Of a stretch of 64,000 nt of DNA, positions 47,396 through 56,491 are shown piece by piece (within the stretch, counting starts at the first letter, position 1; every line of letters begins with the position of its first letter). This DNA is from Bradyrhizobium lupini (GTDB taxonomy: Bacteria > Pseudomonadota > Alphaproteobacteria > Rhizobiales > Xanthobacteraceae), in contig NZ_CP162553.1 in NCBI RefSeq assembly GCF_040939785.1, positions 2,542,001 through 2,606,000 of the forward strand. The letters are read 5' to 3'. The translations under genes were made by a program, and so were the position numbers. The notes below the pieces were generated by a model. The model made no database searches. It was not told the DNA's origin and saw only the letters and a program-made list of their open reading frames with translations.

Positions 47396-48592
47396 CTAGG
47401 CTGTTCGCGCTCCTAACCACCGCCGCGACAATTCTACCCAGTATGTCGATCCCAACGAGAGTATCTCGTCATTGAAATCGTAACTGGTATTGTGAAGAGC
47501 GCAGGGACCCGGCCCGTGGCCCTCCTCACGGTGCTCCCCGTCCCCGGCCCCCACAAATGCGAAGGCACCAGGGCGCGCCTGTAGCATGTATGCGAAATCC
47601 TCGGAGCCCATTGTCGGTACAACGTCCGTGTCCACTCTCGCCTCGTCAACAATCGATTTCATTACTTCCCCCGCAAAGTGTGTTTCAGCCGACGTGTTCA
47701 CCGTGGGCGGATAGCGTTTAATTGTGAGTTCCGCCCTACATTCATATGCCGCGGAAACATTTTGGACGATCGTCTGCATCCTGGACTCGATGAGATCCAA
47801 TGTCTTCTCGTCGAAAGCTCTTATGGTGCCGGCAAGTTTGGCTGTATCTGGGACGATGTTTCTCGCCTCGCCCCCATTGAACTGAGTGACAGATAATACT
47901 GCTGCATCCATTGGATTCTTGTTGCGGGTGATGATGCCCTGGAGCGCCGTGACGATTTGTGAACCCGTCAAGATGGGATCCTTTCCATCATGCGGAAACG
48001 CAGCGTGCGCGCCAACCCCGATGATCCGAATGTCAAAATTGGTGCATCCCGCCAAAATCGGACCAGACCTAATGCCGAAGCTGTTTACAGGCAGGCCTGG
48101 CCAATTATGCAAACCGAAGACTGCGTCGACCGGAAACTGTCTGAAGATACCCTCATCCACCATCACCTTCGCGCCCGAGCCATTTTCCTCCGCCGGGGAG
48201 AAGATGAATACGATTGTGCCATCGAGATCTCGAGTACGTGCCAAATGGCGAGCAGCGCCCAACAACATCGCCATGTGCCCGTCATGACCGCAGGCATGCA
48301 TCTTTCCGGGATACTGCGACCGATGCGCGAACCCGTTGAGTTCCTGCATCGGCAGGGCATCCATGTCCGCGCGCAATCCAATCGAGCGCTTCCCGTCACC
48401 AACGCGCAGCACGCCGACCACACCCGTGCGACCGAGGCCACGGTGCACCTCGATGCCATATTCTTTCAACGTCGTGGCAATGAGATCCGACGTTTCGGTC
48501 TCCTCGAAAGCCAACTCCGGATGAGCATGGAACCAGCGTCGCAATGCCCTCGTCTCTCCTTCGGCGGCCTTTATCTCTGGGATGGTTCGCAT
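47396..48592 (-). CDS. M20D-family amidohydrolase
   Basis: 398 residues, intact; ATG 48592 has GGAG at seven bases. RSIGLRADMDALPMQELNGF near residue 69, KMHACGHDGHMAMLLGAARH near 97, FIFSPAEENGSGAKVMVDEG near 130, GVGAHAAFPHDGKDPILTGS near 188, TMGSEDFAYMLQARPGAFAF near 331, and LHNTSYDFNDEIL near 365 give all metal and catalytic positions. Distinct from the M20 enzyme at 44392 (only the motifs are alike by eye), so the two likely take different acyl or amino parts. Confidence 0.9.
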   Translation of the reverse strand: MRTIPEIKAAEGETRALRRWFHAHPELAFEETETSDLIATTLKEYGIEVHRGLGRTGVVGVLRVGDGKRSIGLRADMDALPMQELNGFAHRSQYPGKMHACGHDGHMAMLLGAARHLARTRDLDGTIVFIFSPAEENGSGAKVMVDEGIFRQFPVDAVFGLHNWPGLPVNSFGIRSGPILAGCTNFDIRIIGVGAHAAFPHDGKDPILTGSQIVTALQGIITRNKNPMDAAVLSVTQFNGGEARNIVPDTAKLAGTIRAFDEKTLDLIESRMQTIVQNVSAAYECRAELTIKRYPPTVNTSAETHFAGEVMKSIVDEARVDTDVVPTMGSEDFAYMLQARPGAFAFVGAGDGEHREEGHGPGPCALHNTSYDFNDEILSLGSTYWVELSRRWLGARTA

Positions 48593-49135
48593 TGTGAGGC
48601 TCCGGTGGAAGTATCTGCGCTAGTCGCCTGACAGGCATTGTTTTCATTTACGACGTTCAACTTCGAGCAGCGGTCGGGGCGCGCGCTGAATTCGGCTGAG
48701 AAACAGCTCTGTTGACGTGGACCAGTAGCGAAGTCATGGCTAAATGTAGCGAACGCCGAAAGACTGATTTGTGCGATAAATCGCATGCCGGCGCTCTAAT
48801 CCAGCCTCAAGGCGCACCTCTTGGGCGGATTTCTGCCAAGCATGGCTGACCAGGCGATCGGATGATCGCTGCACAGTAGTCATGGGCGAAGTGAAGCCGC
48901 AGGACCGAGACTGTGCGCGTCCTATCTTCAATTCCTCATGCTCTCGGGCTTTGCCTTACTGCGGCGATCATTACACTTCCGCTGAGAACAGCGAATGCAG
49001 CCATGTTTCGTTATGGGCAGCGGCAACTCGAGATCCTGTCCGCAGCTATTCTTCGATTCCAGACCGCAACGCCACGACCAGACCGACGACTGTCGCTGCG
49101 GTCGAACGAGTGCCCGGCTCGACGAGACAGGAGGT
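48593..49135. other. No recognisable gene
   Basis: Nothing supported. Base composition is visibly lower in GC than the neighbouring oxidase gene. Confidence 0.4.
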
Positions 49136-50563
49136 TCACAGCACTTTTCCCGGGTTCATGATTCCGAGCGGATCGAGCATCGCCTTGAGCTGTCGCATCA
49201 GCTCGATCGCGGTCTTGTCCTTCACGTCGGGCAGCTTGTCGCGCTTGAGTACGCCAATGCCGTGCTCGGCCGAGATCGCGCCGCCCACGCGCAGCACGAT
49301 CTCGAACACAACCGCGTTCATCTCGTGCCAGCGCGCCAGATAGTCCGCGGTGTTGGCGCCGATCGGCTGGCTGACATTGTAGTGCAGATTGCCGTCGCCG
49401 AGATGGCCGAACGGCACCGGCCGCGCGCCGGGGATCAGCTTGACCACGGCTTCATTGGCCTCGGCGATGAAGGTGGGCACGGTGGCCACCGGCACCGAGA
49501 TGTCGTGCTTGATCGAACCGCCCGCCGGCTTCTGCGCCGACGACATCTCGTCGCGCGGTCTCCAGAAGCCGGCGCGCTGGGTGAGGTTGGCCGCGATCAC
49601 CGCGTCGTCGACGATCTCGTCCTCCATGGCGCGGCCGAGGATGGTTTCCAGCGGCGTGCGGGCGTCATCGCCGGGCGAAGACAATTCCATCAGCACGTAC
49701 CAGTCATGCTTTTGCGCGAGCGGATCGCGCACGTCGATGCCGTGGCGGATCGAGAAATCGACCGCCATCTCCGAGAGCAGCTCGAAGCTCGTCAGCGCAT
49801 TGGCGGCCTCGCTTTGCGCGATCGCCAGCAGCTTCAGCGCGGCGTCCGGCGACTTCAGCCCGACGAAGGCGGTCTCGATCGACCGCGGCTTCGGAAACAG
49901 CTTCAGCGTCGCCGCCGTGATGATGCCGAGCGTGCCTTCGGCGCCGATGAACAGGTTGTGCAGATTGTAGCCGGTGTTGTCCTTCTTCAGCTTCGACAGC
50001 ACGTTGAGCACGCGACCGTCCGCCAGCACCACCTCGAGCCCCAGCGCCATCTCGCGCGCGACGCCATAGGCCAGCGCGGCCGTGCCGCCGGCATTGGTCG
50101 AGAGATTGCCGCCGATGGTGCAGCTGCCTTCTGCGCCGAGGGAGAGCGGAAACAGCCGGTCCACGTCCGCGGCCTTCTGTTGCGCGATCTGCAGCACCAC
50201 GCCGGCCTCGCAGGTCATAGTGTTGGAGGCGGTGTCGATCTCGCGGATCTTGTCGAGCCGGCGCAGCGACACCACCACCTCGCCATTGTGCGGGGTCTGG
50301 CCGCCGACGAGCCCGGTGTTGCCGCCCTGTGGCACCAGCGCGATCTTGTGCTCGGAGGCGAGCTTGCAGATTGCGGCGACTTCCGCGGTCGAGCCCGGGC
50401 GCAGCACCAGCGGCGAGCGGCCGTGGAATAGATTGCGCTCTTCGGTGACGTAGGCCTCGATGTCGGCTACATCGGTGATGGCGTGCCTCTCGCCGACGAT
50501 CTTGCGGAATTTCCCGATCAACTCTGGCAGAAGCGGCGCTGCTGGAGTCCTGCTGATAGTCAC
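49136..50563 (-). CDS. FAD-linked oxidase (GlcD / D-2-hydroxyglutarate dehydrogenase-like)
   Basis: 475 residues from GTG 50563 (VTISRTPAAPLLPELIGKFR), which has GAAGG at a fair distance; the open frame to 50800 is out of family. The FAD-binding PCMH domain shows LVPQGGNTGLVGGQTPHNGE near residue 73, GAEGSCTIGGNLSTNAGG near 137 and LFIGAEGTLGIITAATLKLF near 195. The C-terminal domain has RPVPFGHLGDGNLHYN near 381, with the metal-binding His, and GAISAEHGIGVLKRD near 436. Such enzymes oxidise D-2-hydroxy acids (lactate, glycolate, 2-hydroxyglutarate). Codon third positions are clearly richer in G/C than those of adjacent genes, hinting at a different origin or age. Same direction as the 2-hydroxyacid dehydrogenase upstream. 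Confidence 0.9.
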   Translation of the reverse strand: MTISRTPAAPLLPELIGKFRKIVGERHAITDVADIEAYVTEERNLFHGRSPLVLRPGSTAEVAAICKLASEHKIALVPQGGNTGLVGGQTPHNGEVVVSLRRLDKIREIDTASNTMTCEAGVVLQIAQQKAADVDRLFPLSLGAEGSCTIGGNLSTNAGGTAALAYGVAREMALGLEVVLADGRVLNVLSKLKKDNTGYNLHNLFIGAEGTLGIITAATLKLFPKPRSIETAFVGLKSPDAALKLLAIAQSEAANALTSFELLSEMAVDFSIRHGIDVRDPLAQKHDWYVLMELSSPGDDARTPLETILGRAMEDEIVDDAVIAANLTQRAGFWRPRDEMSSAQKPAGGSIKHDISVPVATVPTFIAEANEAVVKLIPGARPVPFGHLGDGNLHYNVSQPIGANTADYLARWHEMNAVVFEIVLRVGGAISAEHGIGVLKRDKLPDVKDKTAIELMRQLKAMLDPLGIMNPGKVL

Positions 50564-50859
50564 GACCGTTACCTTCGAAGCGGCGCCGACATTACAGCTG
50601 TCGGCAATGCAAATTGCGGAAAATGCAGCGCTCAAAAACAATGATTCAGCCGGCAAGTCGATCGCCTGCGCCACTGCACCGATAAAATAAGCACTGGGAT
50701 ATTCTGGCCTGACTGTCTGCTCAGGCAACTCCGACGGCCCGCTCAATGCTGGCGGACGAGCCTGACTGGCAGCATCAGCATACGGGGTTCGCACATACAA
50801 TCACTGAAATCGGGCGGCTCAACAGTCGGACTGCACCGCTTCTCCTCATCCAGCGGCCC

Positions 50860-51822
50860 TTAATAGCCGCGACTCATGTCCACGGCGTTCCTCATCGCCT
50901 CGTTCTTCAGGAAGTGGCCAATGTTGTCGCCAAAGATGGAGAACACCCGCTCTGTATAATTCGTTGGACTTCCCGCCACATGAGGCGTCGCAATGACGTT
51001 TGGCATATGCCATAGCGGGCTGTCCTGGGACAGCGGTTCGTGCTCGAAGACGTCGAGCATCGCTCCGGCGATTTCTCGCGTCTGAAGAGCCTTGATCAAA
51101 TCTGCCTCCACCACGACATTACCTCGGGCGATGTTAACGAGAAAGGCATCACCTCGCATGCGCGCGAACTCCGCTGCGCCGATGAGCCCGATTGTGTCTG
51201 CGGTCGCGGGCACAGCCAGAACCACAAAGTCGCACAGCGGAAGCAACTCTGCGAGCCTGTCGGAGGCAAACAGGTGGTCAACACCCTCGACTGCTATGGA
51301 AATATCCCGTTTCGAGCCTACGACTGTCATTCCAGCGCTCTTGGCGCGGCGCGCGATGGTCGCTCCGATGGAGCCCAGTCCGACTACTCCGAGCGTCTTC
51401 TCAGCTAGGGGCGCCACATAACGCGGGTTCCACTTTCGTTCGGCCTGCTCTTGCAAGAACCTCCGGAAATCCCAGTGCAGCATCGTTACGCCGGCCATCA
51501 CAAAGTCCGTGATGATGTCGCCGTGAATTCCGCGTGCATTGGTGACGGTGATGTGACCCGCTCGGTCGCGAATGGGCAAGATGGAATCAACACCGGCGTT
51601 AGTGCATTGAAACCAGCGCAATTTCTTCGCCTTATTGAACAGCTCTACAGGGAAGCGAGACGCGAGCAGTGCATCTGCCTCACCTATGTAACGCTCTAGC
51701 CGTTCGGGATCGGGCGCGCTGATTGCGCGAACCTGCGGAAAACGCTCACCGATGAGTCCTGCGTATGTTTCGGCAGCAGGATGGTTGAGGAGCACAGTAA
51801 GTGCTGGAACTTTATCGGCCAT
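50860..51822 (-). CDS. D-isomer-specific 2-hydroxyacid dehydrogenase
   Basis: 320 residues, intact; ATG 51822 follows GGAGATCAAT. NAD-binding Rossmann motif LGVVGLGSIGATIARRAKSA at residues 144-163; catalytic Arg in LVNIARGNVVVEADLIKA near 228; Glu in AMLDVFEHEPL near 257; catalytic His in NVIATPHVAGSPTNY near 278. Interconverts 2-keto acids and D-2-hydroxy acids with NAD(P)H. Downstream of the third importer and 296 bp before the FAD oxidase. Two enzymes for D-2-hydroxy acids beside one importer suggest that the transported compound yields a 2-keto or 2-hydroxy acid (inference). Confidence 0.9.
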   Translation of the reverse strand: MADKVPALTVLLNHPAAETYAGLIGERFPQVRAISAPDPERLERYIGEADALLASRFPVELFNKAKKLRWFQCTNAGVDSILPIRDRAGHITVTNARGIHGDIITDFVMAGVTMLHWDFRRFLQEQAERKWNPRYVAPLAEKTLGVVGLGSIGATIARRAKSAGMTVVGSKRDISIAVEGVDHLFASDRLAELLPLCDFVVLAVPATADTIGLIGAAEFARMRGDAFLVNIARGNVVVEADLIKALQTREIAGAMLDVFEHEPLSQDSPLWHMPNVIATPHVAGSPTNYTERVFSIFGDNIGHFLKNEAMRNAVDMSRGY

Positions 51823-51951
51823 ATTGATCTCCGAAACGTGACGATTTTAGCCGGCTGCCGCACGTTTGTTGTCGCTTGTCACGCAGTGTTCAGGGTACTC
51901 GGGGGGCGACGCCACGCATTCTAGTCGACCTCGCAAAGCGACGTCGACAAG

Positions 51952-53040
51952 CTACTCCTTCAGAACGCTTGCGTCGTTCGCGACCCAAGAGGCGACACAC
52001 GCATCGCCGATCCCGGGCAGTGCTTCAGCTGAGACGTTGAGCACCTTCGACGTCAACTGCAATCCATACTCCGTGCGAAATTCGACGATGGTCGCATCAC
52101 CAATGAATGTCATGTCGACAATACGCCCCTGAACTCCACGCGCATTTCCGACGGCTTTGTCGAGGCGCAAATGTTCGGGTCGCACACAAAGCGTCGCATC
52201 CATATCCGCCTCAGGCCGATGCGCGGCAGCCAAGTCCTCACCGCCAGGCCCCTGAAGGACGCCGGACCTGAGCTTGACGGGGATGAGATTTACCTCACCC
52301 ACAAAACTGGCAACAAACAAATCGGCGGGCCTGCGATAGATGTCCTGCGGTGCGGAAACCTGCCGTATCCGGCCCTCATGCATCACCGCTATCCGATCGG
52401 ACATGGCAAGAGCCTCATCCTGATCATGGGTGACATAGATCATCGTCTTGCCGACTTCCTTATGCAGGGTCTTGATCTCGTTCCTGAGATGCTGGCGCAA
52501 CTTTCTATCCAGCGCACCGAGAGGTTCATCGAGAAGCAGGACAGGTGGTTCGAAAACCATTGCTCTGGCAATCGCCACTCTCTGCTGTTGACCGCCGGAC
52601 ATTTGGTGAGGGTATCGTGAGGCCAGGGCAGTTAGGTGCACCTGGTCAAGGACGCGATGCACGCGGGTTTCGATCTCCGCTTTAGGCATACGTCGCATCC
52701 GAAGCGGATATGCGACATTCTCGGCGACCGTCATATGCGGGAATAGGGCATAGTTCTGGAAGATCACGCCGAGTTCGCGACGGTGGGGCGGCAGTCGCGT
52801 GATATCCTTGTCATCCAACAAGATCTGACCGCTGTCCGGCAACTCGAAACCAGCGATCATCATCAGAGTTGTCGTCTTTCCCGATCCGCTCGGGCCCAGC
52901 AATGAGACGAACTCTCCGGGCGATATCGTAAGGCTGACACTATCAACGGCTGTTGCGCGACCGTACCGTTTGTGCAGGTTATTCAGCACAATCCCGCCGG
53001 TCTTCACATCAGCGCTGGTCAACCCGGCTTTCATCAGCAT
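51952..53040 (-). CDS. ABC transporter ATPase (PotA/FbpC-like)
   Basis: 362 residues, intact. Walker A LLGPSGSGKTTTLMMIAGFE near residue 49, Q-loop VIFQNYALFPHMT near 94, signature MSGGQQQRVAIARAMV near 145, Walker B PVLLLDEPLGALDRKL near 168, H-loop THDQDEALAMSDR near 202, and a TOBE domain with LCVRPEHLRLDKAVG. Third importer of the window; more distant from the two at 35 and 38 kb, which resemble each other. 48 bp downstream of the fused permease. Confidence 0.92.
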   Translation of the reverse strand: MLMKAGLTSADVKTGGIVLNNLHKRYGRATAVDSVSLTISPGEFVSLLGPSGSGKTTTLMMIAGFELPDSGQILLDDKDITRLPPHRRELGVIFQNYALFPHMTVAENVAYPLRMRRMPKAEIETRVHRVLDQVHLTALASRYPHQMSGGQQQRVAIARAMVFEPPVLLLDEPLGALDRKLRQHLRNEIKTLHKEVGKTMIYVTHDQDEALAMSDRIAVMHEGRIRQVSAPQDIYRRPADLFVASFVGEVNLIPVKLRSGVLQGPGGEDLAAAHRPEADMDATLCVRPEHLRLDKAVGNARGVQGRIVDMTFIGDATIVEFRTEYGLQLTSKVLNVSAEALPGIGDACVASWVANDASVLKE

Positions 53041-53088
53041 TTGGGCTCCATTTGGTGCTCTGTTCGTCTGTTAACGTGCTCTCGTACC

Positions 53089-54852
53089 TCAGACACTTTT
53101 TCTGCGCCGAAGCCAGGCACTCACGATGATGACAGCCGCGGCCAGCACCACCTGCAGAGTGGCCACCGCCGAAATGGTGGGATCGACGCCTTGCGAGATG
53201 CTTTGCCACATAAGCATAGGCAGAGTGGTGATCACTCCGATGCCCAGGAACAGCACGTACACGACATCATCGAAGGAGTGCAGAAAAGCAAAAAACGCGG
53301 CCACGATAAAGGCCGGCGTAATCAGTGGAATAGTGATCGTGCGGAATGTGGCCCCGGGCCCTGCGCCAAGGCTGCGAGCCGCCCGCTCATAGGCCGGGTT
53401 GAGGTCACGAAGATTAGCGACAATAAGGACCACTACGTAGGGGATCGAGTAGACGGCTTCGCCAAGCGCGAGCCCGAACTCGGTGCCCTGAAGGCCTACC
53501 CGAGCCAACACGAAATAGGTGGCAATCGCCACCACGATGGTCGGCAGGATGATAGGGGAAAGCACGAGAGCAACCACTGCTCCGCGACCAGGTATGCGGC
53601 CGCGCGCAAGACCGAAAGCAAGTGTCGCCCCGAGCGCCATTGCCATGGAGGTTGCCATCAGTGCGACGCGTATGCTTGTAAATGTCGCATTTATCCAACC
53701 AGCATCGGAGACGTACGCTTGATAGTTGCGAAGCGAATAACCAGGCGCGGGGAACTCGAAAAAGGCGGACGAACTGAACGAGAGATATGCCACGACCAGT
53801 ATCGGTAGGAGAAGAAGCGTTCCTAGAAGGGACGAAACGATGGATACACCATAGCCGCCCAGAGAGGGCAGCCAGCGGTCGAGAACGTTAGCCGCAGACC
53901 CAAGATGCATCAGCCACTGCTTTCGCGTGTGGGGACTGGCAACGGCATCTTGACCGTCGGACAATCCCAAAAGCTGATTGATTGGAAAGAAGCGGGATCC
54001 AATCCACAGCGTCGCCAGCACCGAGACCAGAAGTACGATGGACAGCGCGGATCCGGAGCCCCAGTTAAGATGATCAACCACCTCGCTATAGATCTGCATC
54101 GTGATCGTGAAATCGGACAAGCTGCCGAGCAGTGCCGGGGTGATGTAAAAGCCAAGGCAGTTGACAAACACGAGCAGCACTGCGGCCATGACGCCCGGCA
54201 AGCTGAGCGGCAGGAACACCGTCACAAACGCCGCAATCGGGCTCGCACCGTTGGCTCTGGCGGCACGCAGCAGCTTTTCATCAATGCTCGACATGACGGT
54301 GTACATAGGAAGGATCATGAGTGGCAAGACTATCTGGGTCATGCCAATGATCACGCTTGCGCGGTTGTAGAGCATTGAAATTGGCTGGGAGATGAGGCCT
54401 AATTTGAGCAGGAGATCATTGATAATCCCGCCGCGCCCCAGAAGAACAATCCACGCGAAAGTGCGCACCAATACGCTGGTGAAGTACGGCAACACAACCG
54501 CAATGAGAAGGAATGTGCGCAGGCTCGATGATTTGCTCGTCGTCAACGAGTAGGCCATGGGATAGCCAAGCATCAAGGCGAGCGCGGTGACCGATATGCT
54601 TATCTGCAACGTGGTGCGCAATACGGCCAGGTAGACCGGATCCCTACCGATTCCTACAAAGCGCGCGAACGTCCAATTGGGCATTCCGAGCGAAAGCATC
54701 AGGAGCCCAGCGAGCGGCACGAGAAAGAGCAGCGCAAGGAAGATACCGCCCGGCAGCAGGAGCCAAGCCCATGGCGTGGGCCCGGCCGAGTGCGCGACCG
54801 CCGACGACTCTGACGGGACGTTGCCTGTCGGCAGGATCACTGTACGCGCCAT
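53089..54852 (-). CDS. Fused double ABC permease (PotB-PotC-like)
   Basis: 587 residues from ATG 54852, whose first 16 bases overlap the end of the binding-protein gene. Two full permease domains lie in one chain: domain 1 with EAA loop LLRAARANGASPIAAFVTVF and LPLSLPGVMAA, domain 2 with YERAARSLGAGPGATFRTIT and IPLITPAFIVA, about twelve membrane helices in all. The linker near residues 320-360 is hydrophilic (LSDGQDAVASPHTRKQWLMH). Fused permeases are familiar from the Fe(III)/thiamine and some putrescine-type importers, and differ from the two-gene arrangement of the other two systems here. Confidence 0.92.
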   Translation of the reverse strand: MARTVILPTGNVPSESSAVAHSAGPTPWAWLLLPGGIFLALLFLVPLAGLLMLSLGMPNWTFARFVGIGRDPVYLAVLRTTLQISISVTALALMLGYPMAYSLTTSKSSSLRTFLLIAVVLPYFTSVLVRTFAWIVLLGRGGIINDLLLKLGLISQPISMLYNRASVIIGMTQIVLPLMILPMYTVMSSIDEKLLRAARANGASPIAAFVTVFLPLSLPGVMAAVLLVFVNCLGFYITPALLGSLSDFTITMQIYSEVVDHLNWGSGSALSIVLLVSVLATLWIGSRFFPINQLLGLSDGQDAVASPHTRKQWLMHLGSAANVLDRWLPSLGGYGVSIVSSLLGTLLLLPILVVAYLSFSSSAFFEFPAPGYSLRNYQAYVSDAGWINATFTSIRVALMATSMAMALGATLAFGLARGRIPGRGAVVALVLSPIILPTIVVAIATYFVLARVGLQGTEFGLALGEAVYSIPYVVVLIVANLRDLNPAYERAARSLGAGPGATFRTITIPLITPAFIVAAFFAFLHSFDDVVYVLFLGIGVITTLPMLMWQSISQGVDPTISAVATLQVVLAAAVIIVSAWLRRRKSV

Positions 54853-55976
54853 GCCAGCCACCGGTCTCCGATGTGCTCGAGATTGGTTTTGCCGTCGGGA
54901 CGCTTGGCCGCAAGCCAAGCAGAATTCTCGTGGATCACCTTGGAGGAATTTTCAGGATTGATGCTGAGCAACGGGACCTGATCAGAAGGCAGATGGTCGA
55001 GCTGATTTATGTTCGGGCCGGGATACCCCGTTCCTATGGTGAACTCGGCAGCAACTGCCGCTCGATTTACGAATGCAATCAGCTTCTGCGCGTTTTCGCT
55101 GTTCGGGCCGCCCTTCAGAACCGTCCAATAGGTGTAGTTCACGTATGCCCCGTCCCAAATCATCTGAATAGGGGCACCCTGACGAATTGCGCTGATCGCG
55201 CGGCCGTCGAAGCAACTCGACATTGCGATCTCCCTATTGAGAAGCAATTGAGGCGCCTCGCTTCCCGCACTCCACCATTTGCTGATGTGCGGCCTGATTT
55301 CGTCGAACTTCTTAAGGGCCCTGTCGATCTTGTCGTCGCTGAGCGGCCAGATGTCAGATTTCGGCACCCCATCGGCCAGCAACGCGAACACGATGTTGTT
55401 TTTTGCATTTGCCGGCAACTGAGTGAGACCGCGGGGGCCAGGAAACGCCTTGACGTTCCAGAAATCGCCCCAGCTTTTTGGACCATTGTTTCCAAGCGCG
55501 CGCTTATCATAGGCTAACGTCATGGCCGATGCGATCACTGGGACTGCGCTTTTGAGACGAACCGATTGCTCAGTCCCCTTTATGGATTCAGCGTCCCAAA
55601 GGCTATAATTGATCGGGACGAACATGCCCGCTTCGTCCATCGATGGAAGGGTCGACGCCTGTATGAAGGCCGTATCCCAATCAACACGGCCGGCTTGGTT
55701 CATCGCCTTAACCTGAGGCTCGGCAACATCGGCAACGACGTCGACCACCTTGATGCCGGTTGCTTCGGTAAAAGGCTCGTAGACGTATTTCCGAATGCCT
55801 TTAGTGAACAGACCGCCCCAGGAGAACGCGATGACTTGACCACTACCGGCAAGCTTGTCCTGCGCAAAGGCAACTGTCGATCGCGCGAGTGCGGGAATAG
55901 CCATTGCGGCGGCGGCAGCACGAAGCATGCTCCGGCGGCTAAAGCCGGACGGTTGATGTTTAAATAAGTCGCTCAT
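54837..55976 (-). CDS. ABC transporter substrate-binding protein (PotD-like), Tat-type signal
   Basis: 379 residues; ATG 55976 follows AAGGGGAAGCT. Twin-arginine signal FSRRSMLRAAAAAMAIPALA, with cleavage likely after AFA at residue 38. The mature part (VIAFSWGGLFTKGIRKYVYE, DWDTAFIQASTLPSMDEAG, IWDGAYVNYTYWTVLKGGP) belongs to the polyamine/opine/iron-like extracellular binding family. The recurrent Trp and Tyr residues could form an aromatic cage for a cationic ligand, as in PotD, but the exact ligand is open. First gene of the third importer. Confidence 0.9.
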   Translation of the reverse strand: MSDLFKHQPSGFSRRSMLRAAAAAMAIPALARSTVAFAQDKLAGSGQVIAFSWGGLFTKGIRKYVYEPFTEATGIKVVDVVADVAEPQVKAMNQAGRVDWDTAFIQASTLPSMDEAGMFVPINYSLWDAESIKGTEQSVRLKSAVPVIASAMTLAYDKRALGNNGPKSWGDFWNVKAFPGPRGLTQLPANAKNNIVFALLADGVPKSDIWPLSDDKIDRALKKFDEIRPHISKWWSAGSEAPQLLLNREIAMSSCFDGRAISAIRQGAPIQMIWDGAYVNYTYWTVLKGGPNSENAQKLIAFVNRAAVAAEFTIGTGYPGPNINQLDHLPSDQVPLLSINPENSSKVIHENSAWLAAKRPDGKTNLEHIGDRWLAWRVQ

Positions 55977-56491
55977 AGCTTCCCCTTCTTGATCTCGTTC
56001 CGCGAACGCCGCGACAAGGCAACAGTCCGAGCGCGGAGTGAACCTAACCTCGGTCGAAGCGGGCTCCGAAAGCGCTTGCCTAGCCTATCAGGGCGGCTAA
56101 GTTCGGAAACACACGCTGTAATTGAAGAAACTGTAGGGTCGCGGTGGACTTGCGGAAGGATGCCCATTGCCTACGTCCACCGATGGATGCAGCATATGCC
56201 AAAGTTCTGCTCAGAATAGGGGAAGGTTGGCACGAAAACCTGCGATGAGACCGTCCTAGAAGCCTAAATACTGCACGAACAAACCTGGCCGCGATGTATT
56301 CATGCGGATTTCGTGCCGCGTGAAGCAATCAAAGGCGTCCACATCGCCAGGGAGCAGCGAAGTGGAAAAGGGCTGCCACGCGACTGAAAGGGATGCGGAA
56401 AGCGGATCACGTTGCGAACTAACGAGCTCTGTGATTCGCTGCGCGCCTTCGCGCTGGTCCTCTATCGGGGCCTGTCGGTACGCTTGCCCAA
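55977..56491. other. No recognisable gene; promoter region of the third importer
   Basis: 515 bp with only short chance frames. Confidence 0.4.

Noticed and set aside
48995..50431. 478-codon plus-strand open frame
   Set aside because: Lies antisense to the FAD oxidase gene; it is a by-product of the high GC of that gene, and its translation is His/Arg-rich without any motif.
52972..53808. 278-codon plus-strand open frame
   Set aside because: Antisense to the fused permease; His/Gly/Arg-rich shadow translation.
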